From positions 1-35,306 of the forward strand of contig WHTG01000008.1 of the NCBI GenBank assembly GCA_009377835.1: a DNA stretch of 35,306 bases, in the 5' to 3' direction. Under the pieces are notes generated by a model, which saw nothing but the letters and a program-made list of their open reading frames with translations, had not been told where the DNA came from and ran no database searches. Of this stretch, positions 24,234 to 32,577 are shown one piece after another. Made by a program: the position numbers and the translations under genes. The DNA is from Nitriliruptorales bacterium. Its GTDB lineage: Bacteria; Actinomycetota; Nitriliruptoria; Euzebyales; Egibacteraceae. Each line of letters opens with the position of its first letter. Position 1 is the first letter of the stretch.

Positions 24234-25159
24234 GCGACGACCTGCCGATCACGGCCGCTGCAGGATCGGGCCAGCCGGCGGCCGGATCTCCCTCCGCGGT
24301 ACCCGCCGTCGGCGTCGTCATCCTCACGCAGGGCACGCGACCACGGCAGCTGCAACTGGCTGTCGCGTCGGCGCTCGCGCAGCAGGGGGTCGACGTCGAC
24401 TGCGTGGTCGTGGGCAACGGCTGGGAGCCGGCGGGGCTGCCCCGGCAGGTCCGCACGGTTGCGTTCCAGACGAATGTCGGTATTCCGGCGGGGCGCAACC
24501 GGGGCATCAGCGTCGTCCGTGGCGACCCGGTGTTTCTTCTCGACGACGACGCCGCACTGCCCGATCCGCACACGCTCGCGCGCCTGGCGGCGGTGTTCAC
24601 GCAGGACTCCACCATCGGGATCGTGCAGTTGCGCATCGTCGACCCCAGTGGCGCCGAGTCACCCCGGCGGTACGTCCCGCGATTGCGCACCGGTGACCCC
24701 GCGCGCTCGAGCGACGTCACGACCTTCTGTGAAGGCGCGGCCGCCATCCGCCGCAGCGTGTTCGACGAGGCGGGCCTGTTCACCGAGGCGTTCTGGTACG
24801 CGCACGAGGGCACCGACCTCGCCTGGCGGGCGCTGGATGCCGGCTATCGCGTGTACTACCTGGGGGAGGTGGTGGCGCACCATCCGGCGACGCAGCCCAC
24901 GCGCCACGAGCAGTTCCACTACCTCAGCGCGCGCAACCGCGTGTGGCTCGCCCGCAGGCATCTGCCGCTGCCGCTGGCGCTGCTGTACCCGGTGGTCTGG
25001 TTCCTGCTGACGCTGGTGCGCCTGCGTGACGCCGCGGCCCTGACGCAGGTGCTGCGCGGCTACTGGCACGGGGTGGTGAAGCCGTGCGGGACACGCCGGC
25101 CCATGCGGTGGCGCACGGTGTGGCGTATGACCCGCACCGGCCGTCCCCCGATCGTCTGA
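24230..25159 (+). CDS. Family 2 glycosyltransferase
   Basis: A 309-residue GT-A enzyme. It begins GVVILTQGTRPRQLQLAVAS, has NVGIPAGRNRGISVVRGDPV and the metal/nucleotide-binding LLDDDAALPD, and an acceptor-side CEGAAAIRRSVFDEAGLFTE and AHEGTDLAWRALDAGYRVYY. The C-terminus carries a basic stretch (RNRVWLARRHLPLPLALLYP) and hydrophobic helices, so it is likely membrane-associated. The GTG at 24230 overlaps the CDP-alcohol phosphotransferase stop, making it the last gene of the operon. It probably glycosylates the product of the phosphotransferases, for example a phosphoglycerol-containing lipid or polymer. The donor sugar is unknown. No export transporter gene follows. Confidence 0.87.
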   Translation: MSDDLPITAAAGSGQPAAGSPSAVPAVGVVILTQGTRPRQLQLAVASALAQQGVDVDCVVVGNGWEPAGLPRQVRTVAFQTNVGIPAGRNRGISVVRGDPVFLLDDDAALPDPHTLARLAAVFTQDSTIGIVQLRIVDPSGAESPRRYVPRLRTGDPARSSDVTTFCEGAAAIRRSVFDEAGLFTEAFWYAHEGTDLAWRALDAGYRVYYLGEVVAHHPATQPTRHEQFHYLSARNRVWLARRHLPLPLALLYPVVWFLLTLVRLRDAAALTQVLRGYWHGVVKPCGTRRPMRWRTVWRMTRTGRPPIV

Positions 25160-25184
25160 CACGCTCGCCCACGGGCAACAAAGG

Positions 25185-25212
25185 TGGACATCACGGGCGA
25201 TATGCGTACGCT
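25185..25212 (+). promoter_or_regulatory. Candidate promoter for the SpoIID-SLH gene
   Basis: TGGACA (25185-25190) and TACGCT (25207-25212) are separated by 16 bp and fit a primary sigma promoter. Transcription would begin near 25219, leaving a 5' UTR of about 150 nt before the GTG at 25372. Confidence 0.42.
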
Positions 25213-25224
25213 GGCCGCGTCCTG

Positions 25225-25244
25225 GAACTTCTCAGAACTTCTCA
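25225..25244 (+). repeat. Tandem 10-bp direct repeat in the SpoIID-SLH leader
   Basis: GAACTTCTCA occurs twice head to tail at 25225-25234 and 25235-25244, close to the predicted transcription start. The 10-bp period places both copies on one face of the helix, as for a dimeric regulator; it could also be an RNA feature of the long leader. The rest of the leader (to 25371) shows GC-rich potential stems but no riboswitch I can name. Confidence 0.45.
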
Positions 25245-25371
25245 AGTGAATCTGTGGTGTCGCCGAGGCCTCTTTCGCGGGCCTTGTTCACCCACTCTGT
25301 AACGGCCATCGCCGGCCCGCGTCGCCAGCCTCGCGGCCAGCGCGTACCCGCTACTGCCGAGAAGGATTGTT

Positions 25372-27222
25372 GTGCCGCACTTGCGCCGTACCGTCGTCGC
25401 AGTCGTCGTTGCCGCGATGACGATGGGGTTGTTCGCCGTTCCGTCCGCCCAGGCTGCGCCTGCGTTCCGCACGCGGGTGCTTGACACGAAACCGAATCCC
25501 AGGGTCGTCATGCGCGGCCGCGGCTGGGGCCACAGCGTCGGCATGAGCCAGTTCGGCGCCTACGCGCTGGCGCGAGCGGGCCGTGGGTACCGGGAGATTC
25601 TCAAGCATTACTACCGGGGTACGGCTGTCGCCCAGGGGTCGATGCCGTCCTCGATCCGCGTTGGCCTGCACAGCGCCATCGTGGCGTCCGACGTGAAGGC
25701 CGTCGGCGGGCGCGTCCGCTGGCGCGTCTGCGGTGGCGGCAGCTGCACGACCCGGATACGCCAGCCGCGTGGCACCACGTGGAGGGTCAGCCTGCGGTCG
25801 GACGGCCGCTACGTGCTCAAGGACGGCGGTCAGCGCGTCTGGCGCGGCGGCGCCGGTAAGCGCCTTGTCGCGGCGTTCAACCCGGGCGCCGCCACGGACG
25901 GTACGCGGGTTGAGGCGTACAACCCCAACGGGCCGCGGCGGACCTACAAGTGGGGGGTGTTGGAATACAGCACAAACTCAACCGCCGCCGGTTCGATGTT
26001 CATGGTCCTGGACATCCCGTCGATCGAGCTGTATCTGCGGGGCCTCGGCGAGGTGCCGTCGTCGTGGGGTGCCAACGGCGGCATGGCTGCGCTGAAGGTG
26101 CAGGCAACGGCGGGACGGACCTATGCCCTGCGGTTGCACCGTGCCTACAGCGGCAATCGGCCCGACTGCCGGTGCAGCCTGCTGGCGACACCGGCCAACC
26201 AGGCCTACACCGGCTATGACAAGGAGACCGAGAGCTACGGGTCGTACTGGGTCAAGGCTGTGGACAGGACGGCGCGCATCGTCGTCACCTACAACGGCAG
26301 TCTGATCAGCACGTACTACTCGTCCTCCCACGGCGGCCGCAGCGAGAATGTCCAGGACAGCTGGGCCTTTGGCACCTCGCCCGTCCCGTACCTGCGCAGC
26401 GTCGACGACCCCTGGTCGTTGCGGGCACCGGGCAACACGTTCGCCTCGTGGGAGCGGTCGGTGACCAACCGCTCGTTCGCCAGCTTCGTCGGCGGCGTGG
26501 GCAGGATCCGCAGAATTCGGATCTCCGGCCGCACCGACGGCGGCACGCCGCGAAACCTCGTCGTGCGGGGGCTGAAAAACGGCGAAGCCGTGAAGACGAC
26601 GAGAACCGGCCCCAAGGGGATCGTCGGCATCGCCTTGCGCAACCGTTACAGCTATCCGGCCCGCGGGCTGAGCACCCTGCCTTCGCAGCAGATTCGCCGC
26701 ATCGGCTTCCCCCCGTTCCTCGACGACGACGGTTCACGTCACGAGTACGCGATCGTGTTCGCGAAGAGGGCCCGGATCATGAACGGCGTGTCCTCCACGC
26801 GGTTCCGGCCCGGCCGCGCCGTCAAGCGCGGGTATGGGGCGCAGTACCTGTTCCGGACCTTCAAGATCCCGCGCGCGCCGACGGGGAAGGACTACTTCGC
26901 CAGCGACGACGGCCATCCCGCGGAAACGGCCATCAATGCCCTCGCGCACGCGGGTGTCATCCGCGGCAAGGACTTCAAGCCGGGGCGGCGTCTGTCGCGT
27001 GCGACCCTCGCGGTCCACCTGCACCGTCTGACGGGGGTCCGGCGGGTTTCCCGCGACTACTTCAACGACGACAACGGCCATCGCCTCGAAGCCTCCATCA
27101 ACGCGGTGGCGGCCAAGGGGTTCATGACCGGGTGCGGGGGGCAGCGCTTCTGCCCGGGTCGCGCGGTGAAACGCGGCGTGATGGCCAGCACACTGCTCGC
27201 CACGGTCGAGCACTACCGCTAG
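25372..27222 (+). CDS. Secreted SpoIID/LytB-domain protein with three SLH-like repeats
   Basis: A 616-residue exported protein. A signal peptide (VVAVVVAAMTMGLFAVPSA, cleavage after AQA) precedes the SpoIID domain: GRGWGHSVGMSQFGAYALAR, YYRGTAVAQG, LDIPSIELYLRGLGEVPSSW, ALKVQATAGRTYALR and YYSSSHGGRSENVQDSW. SpoIID-type enzymes are lytic transglycosylases acting on peptidoglycan denuded of stem peptides, and the conserved Glu in GLGEVP is the likely catalytic residue. The C-terminal 170 residues form three SLH-like modules (FLDDDGSRHEYAIVFAKRAR; YFASDDGHPAETAINALAHA; YFNDDNGHRLEASINAVAAK), each ending in an FxPGRxxxR segment. SLH modules bind secondary wall polymers, so the enzyme is probably held on the wall. 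The GTG at 25372 has GAAGGA 5 nt upstream. Confidence 0.87.
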   Translation: MPHLRRTVVAVVVAAMTMGLFAVPSAQAAPAFRTRVLDTKPNPRVVMRGRGWGHSVGMSQFGAYALARAGRGYREILKHYYRGTAVAQGSMPSSIRVGLHSAIVASDVKAVGGRVRWRVCGGGSCTTRIRQPRGTTWRVSLRSDGRYVLKDGGQRVWRGGAGKRLVAAFNPGAATDGTRVEAYNPNGPRRTYKWGVLEYSTNSTAAGSMFMVLDIPSIELYLRGLGEVPSSWGANGGMAALKVQATAGRTYALRLHRAYSGNRPDCRCSLLATPANQAYTGYDKETESYGSYWVKAVDRTARIVVTYNGSLISTYYSSSHGGRSENVQDSWAFGTSPVPYLRSVDDPWSLRAPGNTFASWERSVTNRSFASFVGGVGRIRRIRISGRTDGGTPRNLVVRGLKNGEAVKTTRTGPKGIVGIALRNRYSYPARGLSTLPSQQIRRIGFPPFLDDDGSRHEYAIVFAKRARIMNGVSSTRFRPGRAVKRGYGAQYLFRTFKIPRAPTGKDYFASDDGHPAETAINALAHAGVIRGKDFKPGRRLSRATLAVHLHRLTGVRRVSRDYFNDDNGHRLEASINAVAAKGFMTGCGGQRFCPGRAVKRGVMASTLLATVEHYR

Positions 27223-27271
27223 GACCACCCAGGGCGGTGCGCAAACGCTCTCAGGCGGCGACACTTCCGCC

Positions 27272-28579
27272 ATGACCGGCAACCTGTTCGATCCCCCCGC
27301 GACACCGGGGCCCGCTGCCGCGCCGCGTGGTGCACCCCTGGCCGCCAGGTTGCGACCCCGGACGCTCGACGACGTCGTCGGACAGCAGCACCTGCTCGGT
27401 CCCGGCGCGCCGCTGCGTACTGCCGTCGCCGACGACACGCTGCGCAGTGTGATCCTGTGGGGCCCTCCGGGCACGGGCAAGACCACGCTGTCCCATGTCG
27501 TGGCCGCCACCACCAGCGCGGCCTTCGTCGAGCTGTCGGCGGTGACGGCTGGCGTGAAGGACGTACGCAGCGCCATCGAGGCGGCCCGCGCCCGCCGCGC
27601 CACCGTGGATCGCCCCACCGTGCTCTTCATCGACGAGATCCATCGCTTCAACAAGGCGCAGCAGGACGCACTGCTGCCCGCCGTGGAGGACGGTTCCGTC
27701 ACCCTGATCGGGGCGACGACCGAGAACCCGTCGTTCGAGGTCAACGCGCCGTTGTTGTCCCGCAGCCTGCTGTACCGGCTCGACCCCTTGCGCGACGAGG
27801 ACATCGCGACGCTCATCCGACGGGCGCTGGACGACCCCAGTGGTCTGCCCGGGGTGTCGGTGACCGACGATGCCGTGGACGCGCTGGCGTCGGCGGCCGA
27901 CGGGGATGCCCGCGTCGCGCTGACCACATTGGAATCCGCCGCATCGGCCGCCGGAGGGCAGGTCACGGTGGCGGCCGTGCAGCAGGCCCTGGCGGGACCG
28001 CGGTTGCGCTACGACAAGGCGGCAGACCAGCATTACGACCAGGTCAGCGCGTTCATCAAGTCGATGAAGGGATCCGACCCCGACGCGGCGGTGTACTGGC
28101 TGGTGCGGATGCTCACCGCGGGCGAGGACCCCAGGTTCCTCGCCCGGCGCATGGTGATCCTGGCATCGGAGGACGTCGGGCTGGCCGACCCGCAGGCACT
28201 GGGCGTCGCCGTCGCCGCCTTTGCGGCGCTGGAGCGGGTGGGACTGCCCGAAGCGCGCTTCGCGCTCGCACAGGCGGCGCTGTACCTGGCGCAGGCGCCG
28301 AAGTCGAACAGTGTGTTGCGAGCACTGGCTGCCGCCGACGATGCGGTGGCGAGGACGGGCAACGCCATGGTTCCACCGCACCTGCGCGATGCCCACTACA
28401 AGGGTGCGGCGCGACTGGGGCACGGGGTCGGCTACCGGTACCCGCACGACGACCCGCGCGGGTGGACAGAGCAGCAGTACCTGCCCGAAGGCCTGCGGCC
28501 GGGTGAGATCTACCAGCCTGGCAACCACGGCGACGAGGCACGACTGGGCGCCTGGCGGACGCGTGACGACGGCCGCTGA
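27272..28579 (+). CDS. rarA: Replication-associated recombination protein RarA (MgsA-type AAA+ ATPase)
   Basis: A 435-residue AAA+ protein acting at stalled or damaged replication forks. The N-terminus LFDPPATPGPAAAPRGAPLA is followed by RLRPRTLDDVVGQQHLLGPG, the Walker A WGPPGTGKTTLSHVVAATTS, Walker B TVLFIDEIHRFNKAQQDALL, sensor 1 LIGATTENPSFEVNAPLLSR and the C-terminal tetramerisation part (YDQVSAFIKSMKGSDPDAAV, MVILASEDVGLADPQALGVA). All nucleotide-binding residues are intact and the length is normal. The ATG at 27272 lies 49 bp after the SpoIID gene. It is a housekeeping gene and not obviously connected with its envelope neighbours. Confidence 0.94.
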   Translation: MTGNLFDPPATPGPAAAPRGAPLAARLRPRTLDDVVGQQHLLGPGAPLRTAVADDTLRSVILWGPPGTGKTTLSHVVAATTSAAFVELSAVTAGVKDVRSAIEAARARRATVDRPTVLFIDEIHRFNKAQQDALLPAVEDGSVTLIGATTENPSFEVNAPLLSRSLLYRLDPLRDEDIATLIRRALDDPSGLPGVSVTDDAVDALASAADGDARVALTTLESAASAAGGQVTVAAVQQALAGPRLRYDKAADQHYDQVSAFIKSMKGSDPDAAVYWLVRMLTAGEDPRFLARRMVILASEDVGLADPQALGVAVAAFAALERVGLPEARFALAQAALYLAQAPKSNSVLRALAAADDAVARTGNAMVPPHLRDAHYKGAARLGHGVGYRYPHDDPRGWTEQQYLPEGLRPGEIYQPGNHGDEARLGAWRTRDDGR

Positions 28580-28588
28580 TGTCGGGAA

Positions 28589-28606
28589 ATAGTCATTTGT
28601 GACTAT
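28589..28606. promoter_or_regulatory. Inverted repeat upstream of the GGDEF-EAL gene
   Basis: ATAGTCA-N4-TGACTAT is a perfect 7-bp inverted repeat in the 114-bp gap after rarA, 88 bp before the GGDEF-EAL start. It is unusually AT-rich for this genome. There is no U-tract, so an operator is more likely than a terminator. Confidence 0.38.
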
Positions 28607-28693
28607 CCTTCTGCGGCCTCGGCCTCCCGATAGGACTTGTGAAGCAGGCCCCCGGCCGCAGTCGGTGTGGGCTGTCATCCCGACGGAGGCACG

Positions 28694-31426
28694 ATGCCAG
28701 GCACGAGCCATGAGGCCGCATCCAGAGGCTTCTCGGCACTTTCTGGGATCCGGCGCCTGCTCAACCCGCCGGAGGGGCTGGTCGCGTGGTTGCGCTGGCT
28801 CGCGCTGTTCTACGGCTTGACGGTCCTGTCGGTCGTCCTCGCCGTCCTGTCCGCCTCGCAAGGGGAATCACGGGCGTTAGCGGTGGCCGTGGGCACCGTC
28901 GTCGTACTGGTCGGGTACTCGGTGTGGGGCTACAGCGGGCACCGCTACAGCCTCCCCGTCGACGGCCTCGCGGCCGCGGCGCTGCTGTTCATCGGTATCC
29001 AGCTGGCGTCACCTGTGCCGGCCCTCGCGGTGTTCAGCACGATGGTGGGCGCGCGTGCCCTCTACGGCCACCGGCGGCCGATCGCACCGGTCGCCGCGCT
29101 CCACGCAGCAACCTATGTCGCCGCGATGCTCCTCGTCGCACCGGAACGGACCCCGGGTGTGGCGGTCGAAGCCGTCCTGGCGGCCGGGCTGCTGATGCTC
29201 GGCGCCTCGCTGGTGCACCTGGTGACAACGACGCTGTCGCGGCACGAGCGCGGCGCTGTCCACACCAGTGCGATGGCGGACACCGCGGCCGCGCTCCTTG
29301 CCGCCGGCGAGCCGACCAGGATCGTCGAGACGGCCCTGGAAGCCGGCTATGCGCTGCTCACCCCCCATGCTCCGGGCGGGATGTTCGGCGCGCTGATCCG
29401 CGGCGAGGAACTCGTCGTCGTCGCGAACGACAAGACTCCCGCGGCTCCCGCGATCAGCAGCCGCCTGTGGATGAAGGCCGTGCCCGAGACCCTGCGTGAG
29501 GGCCTGACCGGGGCTCGTCCCTTCATCTGCTACGGGTTGGAGATCCGGGACGGGCACCTCACACGCCAGGTGCGGATGACCGGTGCGGCGATGCTCGTCG
29601 TCCCCCTGGCCTGCCGCGGCCTCGCCCGCGGTGCCATGTTCGTCCCGCACCCTGACGGCCTGCACCGCGACGGGGATTGCCACTGCGAGTCCGCGCTGGA
29701 GCTGGTCGCGAGCCACGCAGCGCTGGCGCTGGACAGTGCGATCCTGACCGAGGACGTCATCCGCAGCGAGACGCGCTTCCGTGCGCTGGTGCAGAACTGT
29801 TCCGACGTCATCACCGTCGTCGACCCCGACGGCGTCATTCGGTACCTCAGTCCCACGGTGGCTCGCGTCCTTGGGTATGCCCCTGCCGCCCTGACGGCCT
29901 CGCGATTCCACAATCTCGTGCACCCCGACGACTTCAAGGAGTGGTGGGACTTCTTCCGCGAGCTCGCGCAGGGTGCGCAGCGCAATTCCGTGTCGTGCCG
30001 CCTGCACCACCGCAGCCGCGGCTGGCGCCACACCGAGATCGTCGGTGCGAATTGCCTGAACGAACCCAGTGTCGGCGGCATCGTGCTGGACATCCGTGAC
30101 GTCAGCGAGCGCAAGGTCCTGGAGGAGGCGCTGGTCCATCGCGCGTCCCACGATCCCCTCACGCAGCTGCCGAACCGAACTCTGTTCGTCGAGAAGGTCC
30201 GCCAGGCAGTGGCGGAGGTGAGCCGGGCCGACAGCCTCGCCGTGCTGTTCATCGACCTCGACGGCTTCAAGCTCATCAACGACGCGCACGGGCACGCGGC
30301 GGGCGACAGCGTGCTCCAGGCGGTCGCGCAGAGGCTGACGGGGGTGCTGCGGCCCGACGACATCGCCGCCCGGCTGTCCGGCGACGAGTTCGCCGTCCTC
30401 GTCAACGACCTCACGCGCGCGGACGAGGCGGAGCAGATAGGCCACCGTGTGAAGGACGCACTGGCGGAGCCCTGCACGATCAACCAGCGCCTGCTCACCG
30501 TCCGGGCCAGTATCGGCGTCGCCGTCGGCGGGGACGGTGTCGAGGACGCCGAGGACCTCATCCACCGCGCGGACATGGCCATGTACAGCGCAAAGAACCA
30601 CGGAAAGAACAGCGTGGAGGTGCTGCGCCGGGGAGCTGTGGCCTCACTGTCGGGACGCCGGAAGCTGCGCGCCGATCTGGAGTGGGCGGTCCTGCGCGAC
30701 GAGTTCGAGGTCCGCTACCAGCCCATCGTGCGGCTGTCGGACCGCAAGATCACCGCCGCCGAGGCCCTGGTCCGCTGGCAGCACCCGGTGCATGGTCTGC
30801 TCGGCCCGAACACGTTCATCGAGCTGGCGGAGGAGAGCGACCTCATCGCCGCTGTGTTCGGTGTTGTGCTGCGCGACGCGTGCACGAACGCGCTGCGGTG
30901 GCAGACCGACCACGACCCGGTGTCGGTCAACGTCAACCTCTCCGCCGTGCAGTTGCACCGCCCGGGGCTGGTCGACCAGGTGACCCGGATCCTGAGCGAG
31001 ACGGGCCTGCCGTCGGAGCTGTTGACCCTGGAGATCACCGAGACTGTCCTGGTCGACAATCTCGACCGCGCGTGCGACACCATGGCGACGCTCAAGCACC
31101 TGGGTGTGCGCATCGCGATCGACGATTTCGGCACGGGTTACTCGTCTCTGGCGTACCTGTCCCGCCTCCCGATCGACGTGCTCAAGGTCGACAAGATGTT
31201 CGTCAACAACGTCCATGTCGACAACGGCAGTGCCCTGACCCGCACCATCGTCGACCTCGGTGTCCGCCTCGGCCTGCCGACGGTCGCCGAAGGCGTGGAG
31301 CGGGCGGAACAGCGTGACGCGCTGGTGGGTCTCGGGTGCACCCACGCCCAGGGGTACCTGTTCTCCCGCCCCATGTCCGGCGAGCGTATGGCGCGGCTGA
31401 TCGCCGGCGAGGTGTTGACCGTCTAG
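28694..31426 (+). CDS. Membrane PAS-GGDEF-EAL cyclic di-GMP signalling protein
   Basis: A 910-residue protein. About five to six N-terminal membrane helices (residues 30-190) are followed by a GAF-like region (about 195-360), a PAS domain (about 365-475; RFRALVQNCSDVITVVDPDG), a GGDEF domain and an EAL domain. The GGDEF signature is SGDEF at 562-566, and the inhibitory I-site RxxD (RPDD, 553-556) lies at the correct distance, so cyclase activity is possible. In the EAL domain EAL (690-692), DDFGTGYSSL (from 810), LKVDKMFV and TVAEGVE are all intact, so c-di-GMP hydrolysis is expected. The ATG at 28694 has GGAGG 4 nt upstream. The sensory input is unknown. It may link envelope state to c-di-GMP level. 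Confidence 0.9.
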   Translation: MPGTSHEAASRGFSALSGIRRLLNPPEGLVAWLRWLALFYGLTVLSVVLAVLSASQGESRALAVAVGTVVVLVGYSVWGYSGHRYSLPVDGLAAAALLFIGIQLASPVPALAVFSTMVGARALYGHRRPIAPVAALHAATYVAAMLLVAPERTPGVAVEAVLAAGLLMLGASLVHLVTTTLSRHERGAVHTSAMADTAAALLAAGEPTRIVETALEAGYALLTPHAPGGMFGALIRGEELVVVANDKTPAAPAISSRLWMKAVPETLREGLTGARPFICYGLEIRDGHLTRQVRMTGAAMLVVPLACRGLARGAMFVPHPDGLHRDGDCHCESALELVASHAALALDSAILTEDVIRSETRFRALVQNCSDVITVVDPDGVIRYLSPTVARVLGYAPAALTASRFHNLVHPDDFKEWWDFFRELAQGAQRNSVSCRLHHRSRGWRHTEIVGANCLNEPSVGGIVLDIRDVSERKVLEEALVHRASHDPLTQLPNRTLFVEKVRQAVAEVSRADSLAVLFIDLDGFKLINDAHGHAAGDSVLQAVAQRLTGVLRPDDIAARLSGDEFAVLVNDLTRADEAEQIGHRVKDALAEPCTINQRLLTVRASIGVAVGGDGVEDAEDLIHRADMAMYSAKNHGKNSVEVLRRGAVASLSGRRKLRADLEWAVLRDEFEVRYQPIVRLSDRKITAAEALVRWQHPVHGLLGPNTFIELAEESDLIAAVFGVVLRDACTNALRWQTDHDPVSVNVNLSAVQLHRPGLVDQVTRILSETGLPSELLTLEITETVLVDNLDRACDTMATLKHLGVRIAIDDFGTGYSSLAYLSRLPIDVLKVDKMFVNNVHVDNGSALTRTIVDLGVRLGLPTVAEGVERAEQRDALVGLGCTHAQGYLFSRPMSGERMARLIAGEVLTV

Positions 31427-31437
31427 GCTCGGCCGCC

Positions 31438-32427
31438 ATGCGCGCCGTCATCCTGGCCGGCGGGAAGGGGACGCGGTTGCGGCCGTTGACCGAGACTCGC
31501 CCCAAGCCGCTCCTGCCGTTTGCGGGTGACGCGTTCGCCGTGGGTTTGCTGCGCCGGCTCGACCAGGCCGGGTGTACCCACGCGACGTTCCTCGTCGGCC
31601 ACGATGCCCAGCCGTTTGCACCCGTCCAGGCGCTGGCCGAGGCACTGGACATCGCGGTGGACGTGGTCACCGAACCCGAGCCGCTGGACACGGCAGGGGG
31701 TGCGCGCGACCTGATCCGGGGCGGCGGCGACGGCCCGTTCGTCGTCTGCAACGGTGACATCCTCACGGACCTCGACTACGCGGGGCTGGTCGCGAGCCAC
31801 CGGGCCGGCGGCGCGACGGCGACGTTGGCGCTGACACGGGTGGAGGACACGTCCACGTTCGGCGTCGTCGACGTGGACGCGGGTTGCCGGGTGCGCGCCT
31901 TCGTGGAGAAGCCACCGCCGGGCACCGTCGCCGCCGATACCGTGAACGCAGGGACATACGTGCTCGAACGCACCGCGTTCGACCGCTGCCCGGTCGAAGG
32001 GCCGTTGTCGTTCGAACGGGCGGTGTTCCCCGCGCTGCTGGAAGGCGGCGACCTGGTCCTGGGCATCGTTGCCGACTCGTTCTGGATGGACCTCGGGACG
32101 CCCGAGCGTTACCTGGCCGGGCATCGCGCCGTTCTCGGCGGCGAGTGCGCCTGGCCCCTCGGCCCGGATTTCCTGCGCGAGGGTTCCGTGCTGGTGCACC
32201 GCGACGCGGACGTCGCCGCCGATGCCGTGCTCGGCGACTGCGTGGTCGTGTGCGCCGGCGCTCGTGTCGCAGCGGGTGCATATCTCACCCGCAGCGCCGT
32301 CTTCGAAGACGCCCGGATCGGCGCAGATGCCCGGGTGGACGACGCGATCGTCGGCGAGGCGGCGACCGTTGCGGCGGGAGCCGCGGTGACCGGCGTCGTC
32401 GTGGCCCCCGGCGCCACCGTCGGGTGA
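31438..32427 (+). CDS. NDP-sugar pyrophosphorylase, mannose-1-phosphate guanylyltransferase-like
   Basis: A 329-residue enzyme. The N-terminal Rossmann-like domain begins RAVILAGGKGTRLRPLTETR with PKPLLPFAG, the metal-binding Asp is in VVCNGDILTDLD, and VEKPPPGTVAADTVNAGTYV is the sugar-binding region. Residues about 255-329 form an incomplete left-handed beta helix of hexapeptide-like repeats (DADVAADAVLGDCVVVCAGA). The pattern fits actinobacterial ManB/ManC-type enzymes (Rv3264c) that make GDP-mannose; glucose-1-phosphate nucleotidylyltransferase activity cannot be excluded. The start is 11 nt after the GGDEF-EAL stop, but the product fits better with whiB2 and the GT2 gene downstream, a combination known from other actinobacteria. 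It is a likely donor source for the local glycosyltransferases. Confidence 0.85.
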   Translation: MRAVILAGGKGTRLRPLTETRPKPLLPFAGDAFAVGLLRRLDQAGCTHATFLVGHDAQPFAPVQALAEALDIAVDVVTEPEPLDTAGGARDLIRGGGDGPFVVCNGDILTDLDYAGLVASHRAGGATATLALTRVEDTSTFGVVDVDAGCRVRAFVEKPPPGTVAADTVNAGTYVLERTAFDRCPVEGPLSFERAVFPALLEGGDLVLGIVADSFWMDLGTPERYLAGHRAVLGGECAWPLGPDFLREGSVLVHRDADVAADAVLGDCVVVCAGARVAAGAYLTRSAVFEDARIGADARVDDAIVGEAATVAAGAAVTGVVVAPGATVG

Positions 32428-32440
32428 CCCTGCGCGGCGA

Positions 32441-32458
32441 CCCCGCCTCCCGCGTGGG
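32441..32458 (+). terminator. Weak hairpin after the pyrophosphorylase gene
   Basis: ccccgc (32441-32446) pairs with gcg-t-ggg (32452-32458) over 6 bp with one bulge and a 5-nt loop, 14 bp past the stop codon. There is no U-tract; the call is tentative. Confidence 0.25.
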
Positions 32459-32460
32459 GG

Positions 32461-32577
32461 TAGGGCACCTGCGGCGGGCCCACAGCTAGGGCACAGCGAA
32501 ACCGACTGCCCCCCGAGGGCGTCTTCCTCCGCACCCGGAAATCCACGGGTTGACGGGCGCGCCGTGCTAGGGCCACA
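32461..32577 (+). repeat. Three dispersed TAGGGC(C)AC repeats upstream of whiB2
   Basis: TAGGGCAC at 32461, TAGGGCACA at 32487 and TAGGGCCACA at 32568 recur within 117 bp of non-coding DNA. The last copy straddles the spacer and -10 of the proposed whiB2 promoter. They could be binding sites for a regulator of whiB2. Confidence 0.4.

Noticed and set aside
25213-25371. c-di-AMP (ydaO) riboswitch before the SpoIID gene
   Set aside because: The characteristic conserved blocks of that riboswitch were not recognisable; kept only as an unexplained leader.
27251-28861. 536-codon minus-strand frame over rarA
   Set aside because: Antisense shadow; rarA on the plus strand has all AAA+ motifs.
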